Assembly: GCA_943370355.1 (NCBI GenBank)
Contig: CALRQP020000002.1
Location: 140,331 to 204,330, forward strand
Direction of reading: 5' to 3'
DNA from: JADCGM01 sp943370355
GTDB taxonomy: Bacteria > Pseudomonadota > Alphaproteobacteria > Sphingomonadales > Sphingomonadaceae
Length of the DNA stretch: 64,000 bases
Under the pieces are notes generated by a model, which saw only the letters and a program-made list of their open reading frames with translations, ran no database searches and was not told the DNA's origin. Positions 1-7,123 of the stretch are shown piece by piece. The translations under genes were made by a program, and so were the position numbers. How positions within the stretch are numbered: position 1 is the first letter of the stretch; each line of letters begins with the position of its first letter.

Positions 1-27
1 AGATGGACAGATCGTCAATAACGCTAC

Positions 28-45
28 TATTATTTCTTTAGTCAA
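28..45 (-). promoter_or_regulatory. Copy D of the TTGACT-N6-ATAATA motif
   Basis: On the minus strand the sequence reads TTGACT, six bases, ATAATA. It faces whatever gene lies left of the window. Four more copies (123-140, 2493-2510, 4818-4835, 5681-5698) occur only in intergenic DNA of the first 6 kb. The six-base spacing rules out a sigma70 promoter made of these two hexamers, so an operator for one of the two TetR proteins nearby is my inference. Confidence 0.35.
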
Positions 46-122
46 TAATCAATCTGCTTTTGCTGGCATGGGGCACGATTGGCGATATTGGTCATGCATT
101 TCCCGATGGGCGTGGAATCTGA

Positions 123-140
123 TTGACTTAAGATATAATA
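123..140 (+). promoter_or_regulatory. Copy A of the TTGACT-N6-ATAATA motif
   Basis: It lies 32 bases before the ATG of the first short-chain dehydrogenase. The right part contains TATAAT, so it may overlap the -10 element, where bound repressor would block transcription. No convincing -35 hexamer sits 17 bases upstream. Confidence 0.4.
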
Positions 141-171
141 TGGCCGCCGGCCGCAGAATGAGGGACCCCGG

Positions 172-951
172 ATGACGCGCACGAACGAGCTCGATGGCAA
201 GGTGGCATTGATTACGGGCGCAGCGCGCGGGATCGGACTGGCAGCCGTCGCCCACCTCTCGCGAGCCGGGGCTGATGTTGTCGCATTCGACCTGCCTGGA
301 TCATCATGGGACGAGGTGCGCCATCATGTTGACGTCAGCGACCGGCGCCTGCTGGTCTGCGAAGGCGATGTGGCGGATGAAGCGGCGTGGGCGGCAGCCC
401 GCGCCAAGGTCGGCGATCAGTTCGGCCGCATCGACATTCTGTTCAACAACGCGGGAATATCCGGTCCCGCCTGCCCGCTGTGGAACTATCCGGTCGCGGA
501 TTTCGATGAAGTCATGCGCATCAACTGCCGGGGCGTGTTCCTTGGCATGAAGTTTGGCGCGGACCTGATGAAGGAACACGGTGGTTCGATCATCAACATG
601 TCCTCGGTATCCGGCCTGGGCGGGGGTCGCTCGCTGATCGCCTATAATGCCAGTAAACATGCCGTCATCGGCATGACCAAGGTCGGCGCGGTCGAGCTCG
701 CCGAATTTGGTATCCGGGTCAATGCAATCTGCCCCGCAATGACCGAAACTGCCATGATGCTCGACCTGGAAACCGGCAAGAATGTCGAGGAAATCGCTGC
801 GCTGCGCCGCAGATTCACATCGACAATCCCCTTGGCCCGCTATGCACAACCGTCGGAGATCGCCTCTGTGGTGCTGTTCCTGGCAAGCGATGCTTCGTCG
901 TTTGTGACGGGAACAGCGATCCCCGTGGATGGGGGCCTCAAGGCGCAATAA
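172..951 (+). CDS. SDR family NAD(P)-dependent oxidoreductase
   Basis: A 259-residue classical short-chain dehydrogenase, expected to oxidise or reduce an alcohol/ketone with NAD(H) or NADP(H) in the cytoplasm. Visible family marks are the cofactor-binding TGAARGIG at residues 15-22, the NNAG motif at 92-95, catalytic Ser near 144-145 and the YxxxK pair Tyr158/Lys162. Asp40 after the second beta strand favours NAD(H) over NADP(H) by the usual rule. The C-terminal segment (VTGTAIPVDGG) is typical and complete. It converges on a TetR gene 31 bases downstream and has a repeated 18-bp motif just upstream, so it is probably repressed by a neighbouring TetR protein. The substrate cannot be told from sequence. 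Confidence 0.9.
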   Translation: MTRTNELDGKVALITGAARGIGLAAVAHLSRAGADVVAFDLPGSSWDEVRHHVDVSDRRLLVCEGDVADEAAWAAARAKVGDQFGRIDILFNNAGISGPACPLWNYPVADFDEVMRINCRGVFLGMKFGADLMKEHGGSIINMSSVSGLGGGRSLIAYNASKHAVIGMTKVGAVELAEFGIRVNAICPAMTETAMMLDLETGKNVEEIAALRRRFTSTIPLARYAQPSEIASVVLFLASDASSFVTGTAIPVDGGLKAQ

Positions 952-982
952 CAACGCGCCCCGGCAGGGAGCGCCGATTCGC

Positions 983-1636
983 CTACGATTTCTTGCCGTA
1001 TTGGGCCTGGAGCGACGCAGTGCTGCCTTTGAACAGGCAGATCACGATTTCCTCGATCTTCTTGCGGCTGACCGCGCCGCTGCTGATCAGTTCGCCTGCG
1101 GCCCCCGTCATGCCCATCGACACCTCCGTCGCCAGCATCGCGACATCGCGCGGGACATTGAAGTTATGCGAGATTTCACTGGCCAGGAAATCGACCACGC
1201 GCTGCCGGGATTCCCGCTCCTGTTCCTTGAAGACAGCCGCGATCGATGGCTCACCCATCAAACGCTGAATATGCATGCCGTTCTTCTCGGCATGTTTGAG
1301 ATAAGTGTGCGTGGTCAGACGGATCAGTTCGTCGAAGCTGGTTGCCTCGCTGACGGCGATCGTTTGCAACTCCCATAGCCGCCGCTGGTCACGCAATAAG
1401 AGCTCTTGCAACAGGTTGGTGACGTTCTGGAAATAGGCGTAGACGAGCGGCTTGCTGACGCCGGCCTCTTGGCCGATCCGGTCCATGGTGACCGCCGAAA
1501 TGCCCTCGCTCGCGACGAGGCTGGCTGCCTTGTCGAGGATCATATGTTTGCGAACTGCCGGGTCCAGTCGCCGCCGTTGTTTTGCAGTGTCAGCAGTTGG
1601 CATGAAGGGTCGAACGTCCGATGACATAGTGGCCAT
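983..1636 (-). CDS. TetR/AcrR family transcriptional regulator
   Basis: A 217-residue TetR-type repressor. The N-terminal helix-turn-helix spans roughly residues 28-75 (ILDKAASLVASEG, then VTMDRIGQEAGVSKPLVYAYF), followed by an all-helical ligand domain. A second in-frame ATG nine bases downstream of the first is an equally possible start. The gene points away from the SDR at 172 in convergent orientation. It resembles the other TetR gene at 4910 through the shared KPLVYAYF/KSLVYAYF recognition region, so the two may read similar operators; the recurrent TTGACT-N6-ATAATA motif is the candidate. The ligand is unknown. Confidence 0.88.
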   Translation of the reverse strand: MATMSSDVRPFMPTADTAKQRRRLDPAVRKHMILDKAASLVASEGISAVTMDRIGQEAGVSKPLVYAYFQNVTNLLQELLLRDQRRLWELQTIAVSEATSFDELIRLTTHTYLKHAEKNGMHIQRLMGEPSIAAVFKEQERESRQRVVDFLASEISHNFNVPRDVAMLATEVSMGMTGAAGELISSGAVSRKKIEEIVICLFKGSTASLQAQYGKKS

Positions 1637-1716
1637 GCGGTTTCGCTTACGCGTTGTCGGCTAGGATGTCATGCTGCGCTGCTTTTGGCCGGCTCGGCAT
1701 ATTCGTCGAAACGATC

Positions 1717-2448
1717 TCAGGCGGCCCTGAGCATCATTTGCAACGATGTGTCCCTGCCGTTCCGGGAAAGCGGGTCGAGACCATATTCAGTGCGAACTTC
1801 GCATAGGGGCCGATCAAGCTGCTCCTCAAACTTGACGAACTGAATGTTCCGTGCGGCCTTGCCATAGGCCCATCCATCGACGATCGCGCCCATTGCCGGT
1901 TCGATCAGCCCGGGATCCAGGAAGGTCATGTTTGCCGTCACAACGGCAATCCACATCCCGGCATAGGGATAGGACATTTGCGCCAGTCCGAACGCCTGCA
2001 AGGCCAGTTCCTCCACCGGCGTGGCGGCATAGCCGGTGAGAACATGGTGGAGGTCGTGCGTCTGATAGCCCCGGAGCACCTTGTATTGGAGAACGGCTGG
2101 CATGCGCTCCAACTTACCATCCAGCCGCATCTGCTCGTGGAGCTCGCGATAGCCGACCGCCAATCGGGCCTCCAAACCATTGTCGATGATGAAGCGATGA
2201 TAGGCTTCGCCAACAGTTCCCGGCGCACAGCGACTCAGACGGTCGACATCAGCTGGCTCCGCGAGCCAGCCTTCCCGGGCCAGCGGCCCCTGCTCGGGGT
2301 GCGTTTCGATGGCGGCGACGTAGGTGTCGATGGCGTGCTGCGGTGCCTTGGTCCACCATTCGTTGAAGAGTAGATGGACGCCATAGTCGTCGAAGTTGTC
2401 GATCGATTTCAGGAACCAAGCAGCGAAGTCTCGATCGATTCCGGCCAT
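1717..2448 (-). CDS. Coq4 family protein
   Basis: A 243-residue protein with the Coq4 hallmark HDLHHVLTGY near residues 130-139, a His/Asp metal-site signature, followed by an acidic position in TPVEELALQ. In Coq4 proteins this site binds a divalent metal and is linked to ubiquinone synthesis, where it acts on C1 of the ring precursor. Here no other coq gene is nearby, and the gene stands alone among SDR, TetR and hydrolase genes. A divergent role on another aromatic or isoprenoid acid is therefore as likely as true ubiquinone synthesis. The ATG at 2448 is preceded by the motif copy at 2493-2510, which it shares with the divergent hydrolase gene at 2606. Confidence 0.75.
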   Translation of the reverse strand: MAGIDRDFAAWFLKSIDNFDDYGVHLLFNEWWTKAPQHAIDTYVAAIETHPEQGPLAREGWLAEPADVDRLSRCAPGTVGEAYHRFIIDNGLEARLAVGYRELHEQMRLDGKLERMPAVLQYKVLRGYQTHDLHHVLTGYAATPVEELALQAFGLAQMSYPYAGMWIAVVTANMTFLDPGLIEPAMGAIVDGWAYGKAARNIQFVKFEEQLDRPLCEVRTEYGLDPLSRNGRDTSLQMMLRAA

Positions 2449-2492
2449 TGGATACCGCCTCCAGACGCGCCACCAACGGCGACAAACTGTAG

Positions 2493-2510
2493 TTGACTAA
2501 AACTATAATA
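2493..2510 (+). promoter_or_regulatory. Copy C of the TTGACT-N6-ATAATA motif
   Basis: It lies in the 157-bp divergent space between the Coq4-like gene (45 bases from its ATG) and the alpha/beta hydrolase (96 bases from its ATG), where a single operator could control both. Confidence 0.4.
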
Positions 2511-2605
2511 GAGCTAGGCTCGACCGAGTCAACGATGCATCTGGTCCGCAGTTACGCGGTTGCGCGAGCAGTCCTCCAAACCATCCAACCCGAGAATGGA
2601 CGGTC

Positions 2606-3955
2606 ATGAAGCTGAAGCCGATTTTGCTGGGAGTTACGGCTGTCCTGCTCGCCGGCGGCGCCGCCGTTGCCTATCTCGCGACGCCAACCGTGCATGCGGG
2701 TCATCCCGGCGAAGCCCCAGAATTGGGCAGATCCGGCACGTTGCGGCTCGGAACCGTCGTTGCCCAGTTCACCTTGAAAAATCGCAGCCGTGTAACAGGA
2801 TGGGGGGCAGTGACCGGCAATCTGGCGCAGGCCGAGCGGACGCTGTCGGTTCGCTTCTGGTATCCGGCTGAGGCATTCGCCAAGGAGCTGCCAGAGCGCT
2901 ATGCCCATGTGATGAGATTGCCTGGAAAAGCACCGCTGTCGGTCGTCAGTCAGGGAATCTCGATCGCGAATGCCGCGCCTCTCTCAGGCGGCCGCTTTCC
3001 GCTGGTCCTGATGTCGCACGGCTACGGCGGATGGAGCACGCAGTTCAGCAATCTGGCTGAGCATATCGCGTCGCATGGCTATGTGGTGGCGTCGATCGAT
3101 CATCAGGACATGCCCGCGGACAGCATCGCGACGGCTCTTCTGTCCTTTGGCAATGTGATGATCGACCGGACCCTCGACCAGCGCCAGATCCTGTCGCAGA
3201 TTCTGGCACGGGCCGGCGACGGAACGATCCCCGGCCTCGCGCTGGCCGATACCCGGAATGTGGCACTGATCGGCTATTCCATGGGAGGCTATGGCGCGAT
3301 TGCCACGGCCGGCGCACCCTACAGCTTCGCCAACAGTCCGATGTCCAAAATTCCCGGCGCTGCCCAAGCGCGCTTGCGCGACGTGGAAGGTCAACCAGCT
3401 CCGATCAAGGCCTTGGTCACCTTCGCGCCTTGGGGCGGTCAACCGGACAGTCGCGCATGGACCGCGCAATCGCTCGCAAGGATCAAGGTGCCGGTCCTGC
3501 TCATTGCCGGCAACCAGGACGATGTCGTTAACTTCAAGCAGGGCGTGTCCTGGCTGTACAAGAACATGACGGGCGCTCAGCGCTACATGCTTGTTTATCG
3601 CGAGGCGCGGCACAACATTGTCGGTAACGAGTTCGCGCTCGGGCCGAACACGCCCTTCATGGCGGCGGAGTTCCTCAAAGAACCCGTCTGGCGCAGCGAA
3701 CGGCTGAACAGCATCAATCAGCATTTCGTAACGGCGTTTCTGGACCTGACACTCAAGGGAGACGCGGCGAAGCGGGCCTATCTTGAGGTGCCAACGGTCG
3801 ACTCAGACGCCGGGGAGTGGCCGATGTCGTTTGGCGAACAATTGAACGGTAAGACCGCAGGCCCGGAGCAGGACAAATATTGGCGCGGCTTCCAGCGCCG
3901 TTGGGCAACGGGTCTCGAAATGCACCGGGCAGCGCCGGGCAAACCTGGGCTTTAG
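2606..3955 (+). CDS. Exported alpha/beta hydrolase, dienelactone/PAF-acetylhydrolase-like
   Basis: A 449-residue serine hydrolase. Residues 1-25 form a hydrophobic N-terminal segment after MKLK, a signal peptide or signal anchor, so the enzyme should act in the periplasm. The nucleophile elbow GYSMGG puts the catalytic Ser at residue 225. An oxyanion-type SHGYGG lies at 137-142, and later AGNQDD and ARHN segments supply plausible Asp and His residues. Size, leader and spacing resemble large bacterial esterases related to platelet-activating-factor acetylhydrolase. It is divergent from the Coq4-like gene and converges on an SDR gene 22 bases downstream. The ester substrate is unknown. Confidence 0.8.
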   Translation: MKLKPILLGVTAVLLAGGAAVAYLATPTVHAGHPGEAPELGRSGTLRLGTVVAQFTLKNRSRVTGWGAVTGNLAQAERTLSVRFWYPAEAFAKELPERYAHVMRLPGKAPLSVVSQGISIANAAPLSGGRFPLVLMSHGYGGWSTQFSNLAEHIASHGYVVASIDHQDMPADSIATALLSFGNVMIDRTLDQRQILSQILARAGDGTIPGLALADTRNVALIGYSMGGYGAIATAGAPYSFANSPMSKIPGAAQARLRDVEGQPAPIKALVTFAPWGGQPDSRAWTAQSLARIKVPVLLIAGNQDDVVNFKQGVSWLYKNMTGAQRYMLVYREARHNIVGNEFALGPNTPFMAAEFLKEPVWRSERLNSINQHFVTAFLDLTLKGDAAKRAYLEVPTVDSDAGEWPMSFGEQLNGKTAGPEQDKYWRGFQRRWATGLEMHRAAPGKPGL

Positions 3956-3977
3956 CTAAGCCCGATCAGGTCGTTCG

Positions 3978-4736
3978 TCAGCCCGGGTGGATGGTCTGAC
4001 CGCCATCAAGGATCAGGGCCTGCCCCGTCATGAACCGGCTCTCGGGCGAGGCAAGATAGACGGCGATGCCCTCCATATCCTCAAGCCTGCCAACCTCGCC
4101 CGAGGCCGACCGGCGCTTGCAGGCATCGCGAAATGCCTGCGAGGTGTCGAGCGACATGTCTGTTTCAATATAGCCCGGCAGGATTGCGTTGGCCTGGATG
4201 TTTGCGCGGCCAAGTTCGATCGCCAGCGCCCGCGTGAGGCCAACCACCGCCGCTTTGGTTGTTGAGTAACCCGCGTGAAGCGGCATGCCGAGATTGGCAG
4301 CGGCGGACGAGGTGACGATCAGCTTGCCGCCTTGCCCGCGCGCCAGGAAGTGCGCGATGGCGACCTGATATGTCAGCACGACACTGTTGAGATTGAGGTC
4401 CATGACCCCCGACCATTGCGCCTCCGGCAGCGAGTGAAGCATCCCGGTCGGCCCCGAACCGCCCGCATTCGCAAAACAGCTGTCGACCTTGCCGAACCGC
4501 GCGACCGTCGCTTCGAACGCGGACCGGACCTCTCCGGCGTCGGTCACATCGCAGGCAAAGGCATCCGCATCGCCACCGAGGCCCGTCAGCACGGCAACCG
4601 CCTCGCTGTTCTTGTCTGCATTTCGACCCCAGATCGCGACGCTCGCGCCCGCTTTGACCAGCCCCTTGGCCATGGCGAGCCCCAGCCCGCCATTTCCACC
4701 GGTTACGAGTGCGACGTGTCCTGACAGGTCAAACAT
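3978..4736 (-). CDS. SDR family oxidoreductase
   Basis: A 252-residue classical short-chain dehydrogenase. TGGNGGLG at residues 12-19 is the nucleotide-binding loop, NAG lies at 90-92, and the catalytic set is Ser143/Ser144, Tyr157 and Lys161 (YSTTK). Arg38 after the second strand (WGRN) suggests NADP(H). The C-terminal FMTGQALILDGGQ is the standard end of the family. It is transcribed toward the alpha/beta hydrolase at 2606 and has a motif copy 82 bases upstream of its ATG, so it probably belongs to the same regulatory group as the SDR at 172. It differs strongly from that SDR and is not a recent duplicate. Confidence 0.9.
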   Translation of the reverse strand: MFDLSGHVALVTGGNGGLGLAMAKGLVKAGASVAIWGRNADKNSEAVAVLTGLGGDADAFACDVTDAGEVRSAFEATVARFGKVDSCFANAGGSGPTGMLHSLPEAQWSGVMDLNLNSVVLTYQVAIAHFLARGQGGKLIVTSSAAANLGMPLHAGYSTTKAAVVGLTRALAIELGRANIQANAILPGYIETDMSLDTSQAFRDACKRRSASGEVGRLEDMEGIAVYLASPESRFMTGQALILDGGQTIHPG

Positions 4737-4817
4737 GAAGGGGATCTCCCACGGTGATCGATGCGCGACAGCCTCGGCCAGATCTGCCCTAGCGTCCGCG
4801 CCCGGCTAGGTCCAATT

Positions 4818-4835
4818 TATTATATAATAAGTCAA
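4818..4835 (-). promoter_or_regulatory. Copy B of the TTGACT-N6-ATAATA motif, fused to a 14-bp perfect palindrome
   Basis: The minus strand reads TTGACT, six bases, ATAATA. This copy contains the perfect palindrome TTATTATATAATAA at 4817-4830. Such dyad symmetry fits a dimeric repressor. It lies 82 bases upstream of the SDR that starts at 4736. Confidence 0.4.
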
Positions 4836-4909
4836 TACAGGCGATGTTGGCTCTCGCGATGCCTGCGCTGCAGTGCCCGCGCTCGACATGTACGCCAATC
4901 AGCATCCGT

Positions 4910-5542
4910 CTAGTTCCGTTTCAGCGGCCGTCGCTTCGCAACGAATTCGCTGCTGAGATGCGTGAAGGTGCCGATGATCATCGTGACCGTGAGATCCTCC
5001 AGCGTCTGCAAATCGAGCTGGCTGCGGCTGAGATAGGAGCCTGCCGATGCCGGGATACCGAACGAAATGTCAGTCGCGGCAAGCGCGATGTCCGGCGGCA
5101 GGTTGAAATGAGCCGAGGCAATCTCAGCCAGATAATTCACGGCTGTTTGTCGCGCATATTCGGTCGGGTCGTGCATGCCCGACACGCTTGGCTCCGACTG
5201 AAGCCGCTCGATGATCAGTCCACGCTCGGCGATATAACCAAGATAGACATGGGTGATCGACCGGATCAGTTCCTCGAAGGTCGTCGCCTTCGCAGCAGCA
5301 TCCGACTGCAGGCGGCGTAACCGGCGCATTTCCCGGAGGAAAAGCTCCCGAAGCAATTCGGTCAGATTAGGAAAATAGGCGTAGACGAGCGATTTGCTGA
5401 TGCCCGCTTCGCGGCCGATCTGTTCGATGCTGAGCTGCGCCACCCCCTCGCGCGCCACGACATCGGCGGTATGATCCAGGATCAGAGACCGGCGCCGTTC
5501 AGGGGTGAGTCTTGTCCTCTTGCGCACAGCAGCTTGGTTCAT
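4910..5542 (-). CDS. TetR/AcrR family transcriptional regulator
   Basis: A 210-residue TetR-type repressor read from the ATG at 5542 (MNQAAVRKRTRL). The frame stays open to a TTG at 5629 that would add 29 residues without family similarity, so I prefer the ATG. The DNA-binding domain runs from about residue 14 to 60 (RRSLILDHTADVVAREG, then IEQIGREAGISKSLVYAYFPN). It is divergent from the exported hydrolase at 5718. The intergenic space holds the degenerate motif copy at 5681-5698, the usual arrangement for a repressor and its target. Confidence 0.87.
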   Translation of the reverse strand: MNQAAVRKRTRLTPERRRSLILDHTADVVAREGVAQLSIEQIGREAGISKSLVYAYFPNLTELLRELFLREMRRLRRLQSDAAAKATTFEELIRSITHVYLGYIAERGLIIERLQSEPSVSGMHDPTEYARQTAVNYLAEIASAHFNLPPDIALAATDISFGIPASAGSYLSRSQLDLQTLEDLTVTMIIGTFTHLSSEFVAKRRPLKRN

Positions 5543-5680
5543 GAATGTCGGATACCATAAATTCGGCTGGGCGATACCGGGATTGGCGGTTGGCGCAATC
5601 AGCCGGAACGGCACCGGACTCTCCCTCAACCTGTGTCGATCAGTCCAATCGAGCGGGTCGCACCGAAAGCTTCGGCATTA

Positions 5681-5698
5681 TTGACAAATCCAACAATA
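5681..5698 (+). promoter_or_regulatory. Copy F of the TTGAC(T/A)-N6-A(T/C)AATA motif
   Basis: It reads TTGACA, six bases, ACAATA, with one change in each half from the other copies. It ends 19 bases before the ATG of the hydrolase at 5718, in the space shared with the TetR gene. Confidence 0.3.
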
Positions 5699-5717
5699 AC
5701 GAGCCTTTTTCTGTCGC

Positions 5718-6743
5718 ATGGCCAAGCTCCTTCCAAGCCTTCTGATCGCTGCGATGGCAACCGCCTTTCCTGCGACAGCCCGCGCGGAACCCGTCGATCC
5801 CGCAGTGATCTACGCCAACGCCCATCGCAATGGGCCAATTCGCTACAAAGAGGGTTGGTTCGGCGAAGGCGCCTCGCGGCTCCACTATGTCGAAGCCGGA
5901 ACCGGCCCGCTGATTATTCTGTACCACGGGTTTCCGTCCTTCTGGTTCAGCTGGTTCCGTCAGATGGAGCAGCTCAAATCACGCTACCGCGTCGTCGCGG
6001 TTGATGGACTGGGCGCCGGACGGTCCGCGAAGCCAGACGTACTTGATGACTATCGTATCGACCGCCTGGCGAGTCAGCTCGACAGACTGGCACGGCATCT
6101 CGCCGATCAGCGCCGGTTCATCCTGATCGGCCACGACTGGGGCGCGGCACTGGCCTTTGCCTATGCTCAGGCCTATCCGGGTCGCCTGCGCGCGCTCATC
6201 GCGATGAGCGCGCCGCCCTACAATCTGTTCCTCGATCTCGTTGCGTCCGATCCCGAGCAACAAGCCCGCTCCGCCTATATGCAGGTATTTCGCAAAACGA
6301 CGGCCGAGATGTTGAAATCATCGGACATTCCGGAGCGCATTTGGCGGCAGGCCTACGGCGACCTGCTCTCGTCGGGAGCCCTGAGCCCTGGGGAAGGTGA
6401 ACTGTTTCACCGCACCTTAACCGACCCGGCCACACTCAACGGCGGAATGAACTGGTATCGCTCCAATCTGCCCGCCTTCGATGAAATCGATGTGGCCACG
6501 CATTGGCCCGCCGGCCATCCCCAGATCGGAGTTCCGACGCTCTTTGTATGGGGTGCTGCCGACAAGACCTTCGTGGAGCGCTTCATACCGCAACTCAGGG
6601 CGGTCGCGCCCAACATTCGCGTCCAGCGCCAGTCAAGCGTTGGACATTGGACCCCCATGGAACGACCCGCCGAAACGTATCGCGCCATCATCGAATTTCT
6701 TAACGACGCCAATGTTCCCGGTTTGAAAGACGACGCGCCCTAA
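5718..6743 (+). CDS. Exported alpha/beta hydrolase, epoxide hydrolase/dehalogenase type
   Basis: A 341-residue alpha/beta-fold enzyme with a clear signal peptide (MAKLLPSLLI..., likely cleaved after AlaArgAla at residue 23), so it is expected in the periplasm. HGFP at 70-73 forms the oxyanion region. The nucleophile elbow GHDWGA has an aspartate (Asp140) instead of serine, as in soluble epoxide hydrolases and haloalkane/fluoroacetate dehalogenases, which pass through an alkyl-enzyme ester. The catalytic His is in SVGHWTPMERP near the C-terminus. Export is unusual for epoxide hydrolases. The divergent TetR gene at 4910 is the likely regulator. Epoxide and haloalkane substrates cannot be separated by eye. 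Confidence 0.82.
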   Translation: MAKLLPSLLIAAMATAFPATARAEPVDPAVIYANAHRNGPIRYKEGWFGEGASRLHYVEAGTGPLIILYHGFPSFWFSWFRQMEQLKSRYRVVAVDGLGAGRSAKPDVLDDYRIDRLASQLDRLARHLADQRRFILIGHDWGAALAFAYAQAYPGRLRALIAMSAPPYNLFLDLVASDPEQQARSAYMQVFRKTTAEMLKSSDIPERIWRQAYGDLLSSGALSPGEGELFHRTLTDPATLNGGMNWYRSNLPAFDEIDVATHWPAGHPQIGVPTLFVWGAADKTFVERFIPQLRAVAPNIRVQRQSSVGHWTPMERPAETYRAIIEFLNDANVPGLKDDAP

Positions 6744-7123
6744 TTTTAGGTCCTCCTCCGGTGTTAGGATCTATCCTTAACGATCTCGCCACAGCACATG
6801 ATCACTTTTGGCTGACCCAGTCGGCAGCCCGAAAATTTATATCAGCGAGAGTATCTCCATTGACGATGATCAGAGGTGATCAAATCGCTATTTGCATCTG
6901 GCACGACTCAACATTCCTTCTGACCTGCTAGCCCAGCTCGGCAGCGATCAAAGTCGCCTTGCACAATATTTCGACTGGGTTGAGCAATTTGCGGCCCTCG
7001 ACCTTCGTCGGGAACATCAGTGAGAATTGTCCGCGCTTTGGTGAGGCGTCGGCACTGCAGACCATGTTGCCAATTGGACGATAGTCTGAATTGATTGGAT
7101 GGTAGGGGGAGAATGATTCGGTC
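6744..7123. other. Intergenic stretch before the propionyl-CoA synthase gene
   Basis: These 380 bases hold no convincing gene. The left half is AT-richer than the surroundings and should contain the promoter of the propionyl-CoA synthase cluster. I see no perfect long dyad and no hairpin with a T-run. The AGGGGGAG stretch at about 7107-7114 lies some ten bases or more before the ATG at 7124 and could act as a distant ribosome-binding site. Confidence 0.4.

Noticed and set aside
123..140. TTGACT and TATAAT read as a sigma70 promoter
   Set aside because: The hexamers are only five to six bases apart in every copy, far from the 16-18 needed. An operator overlapping a -10 is more plausible.
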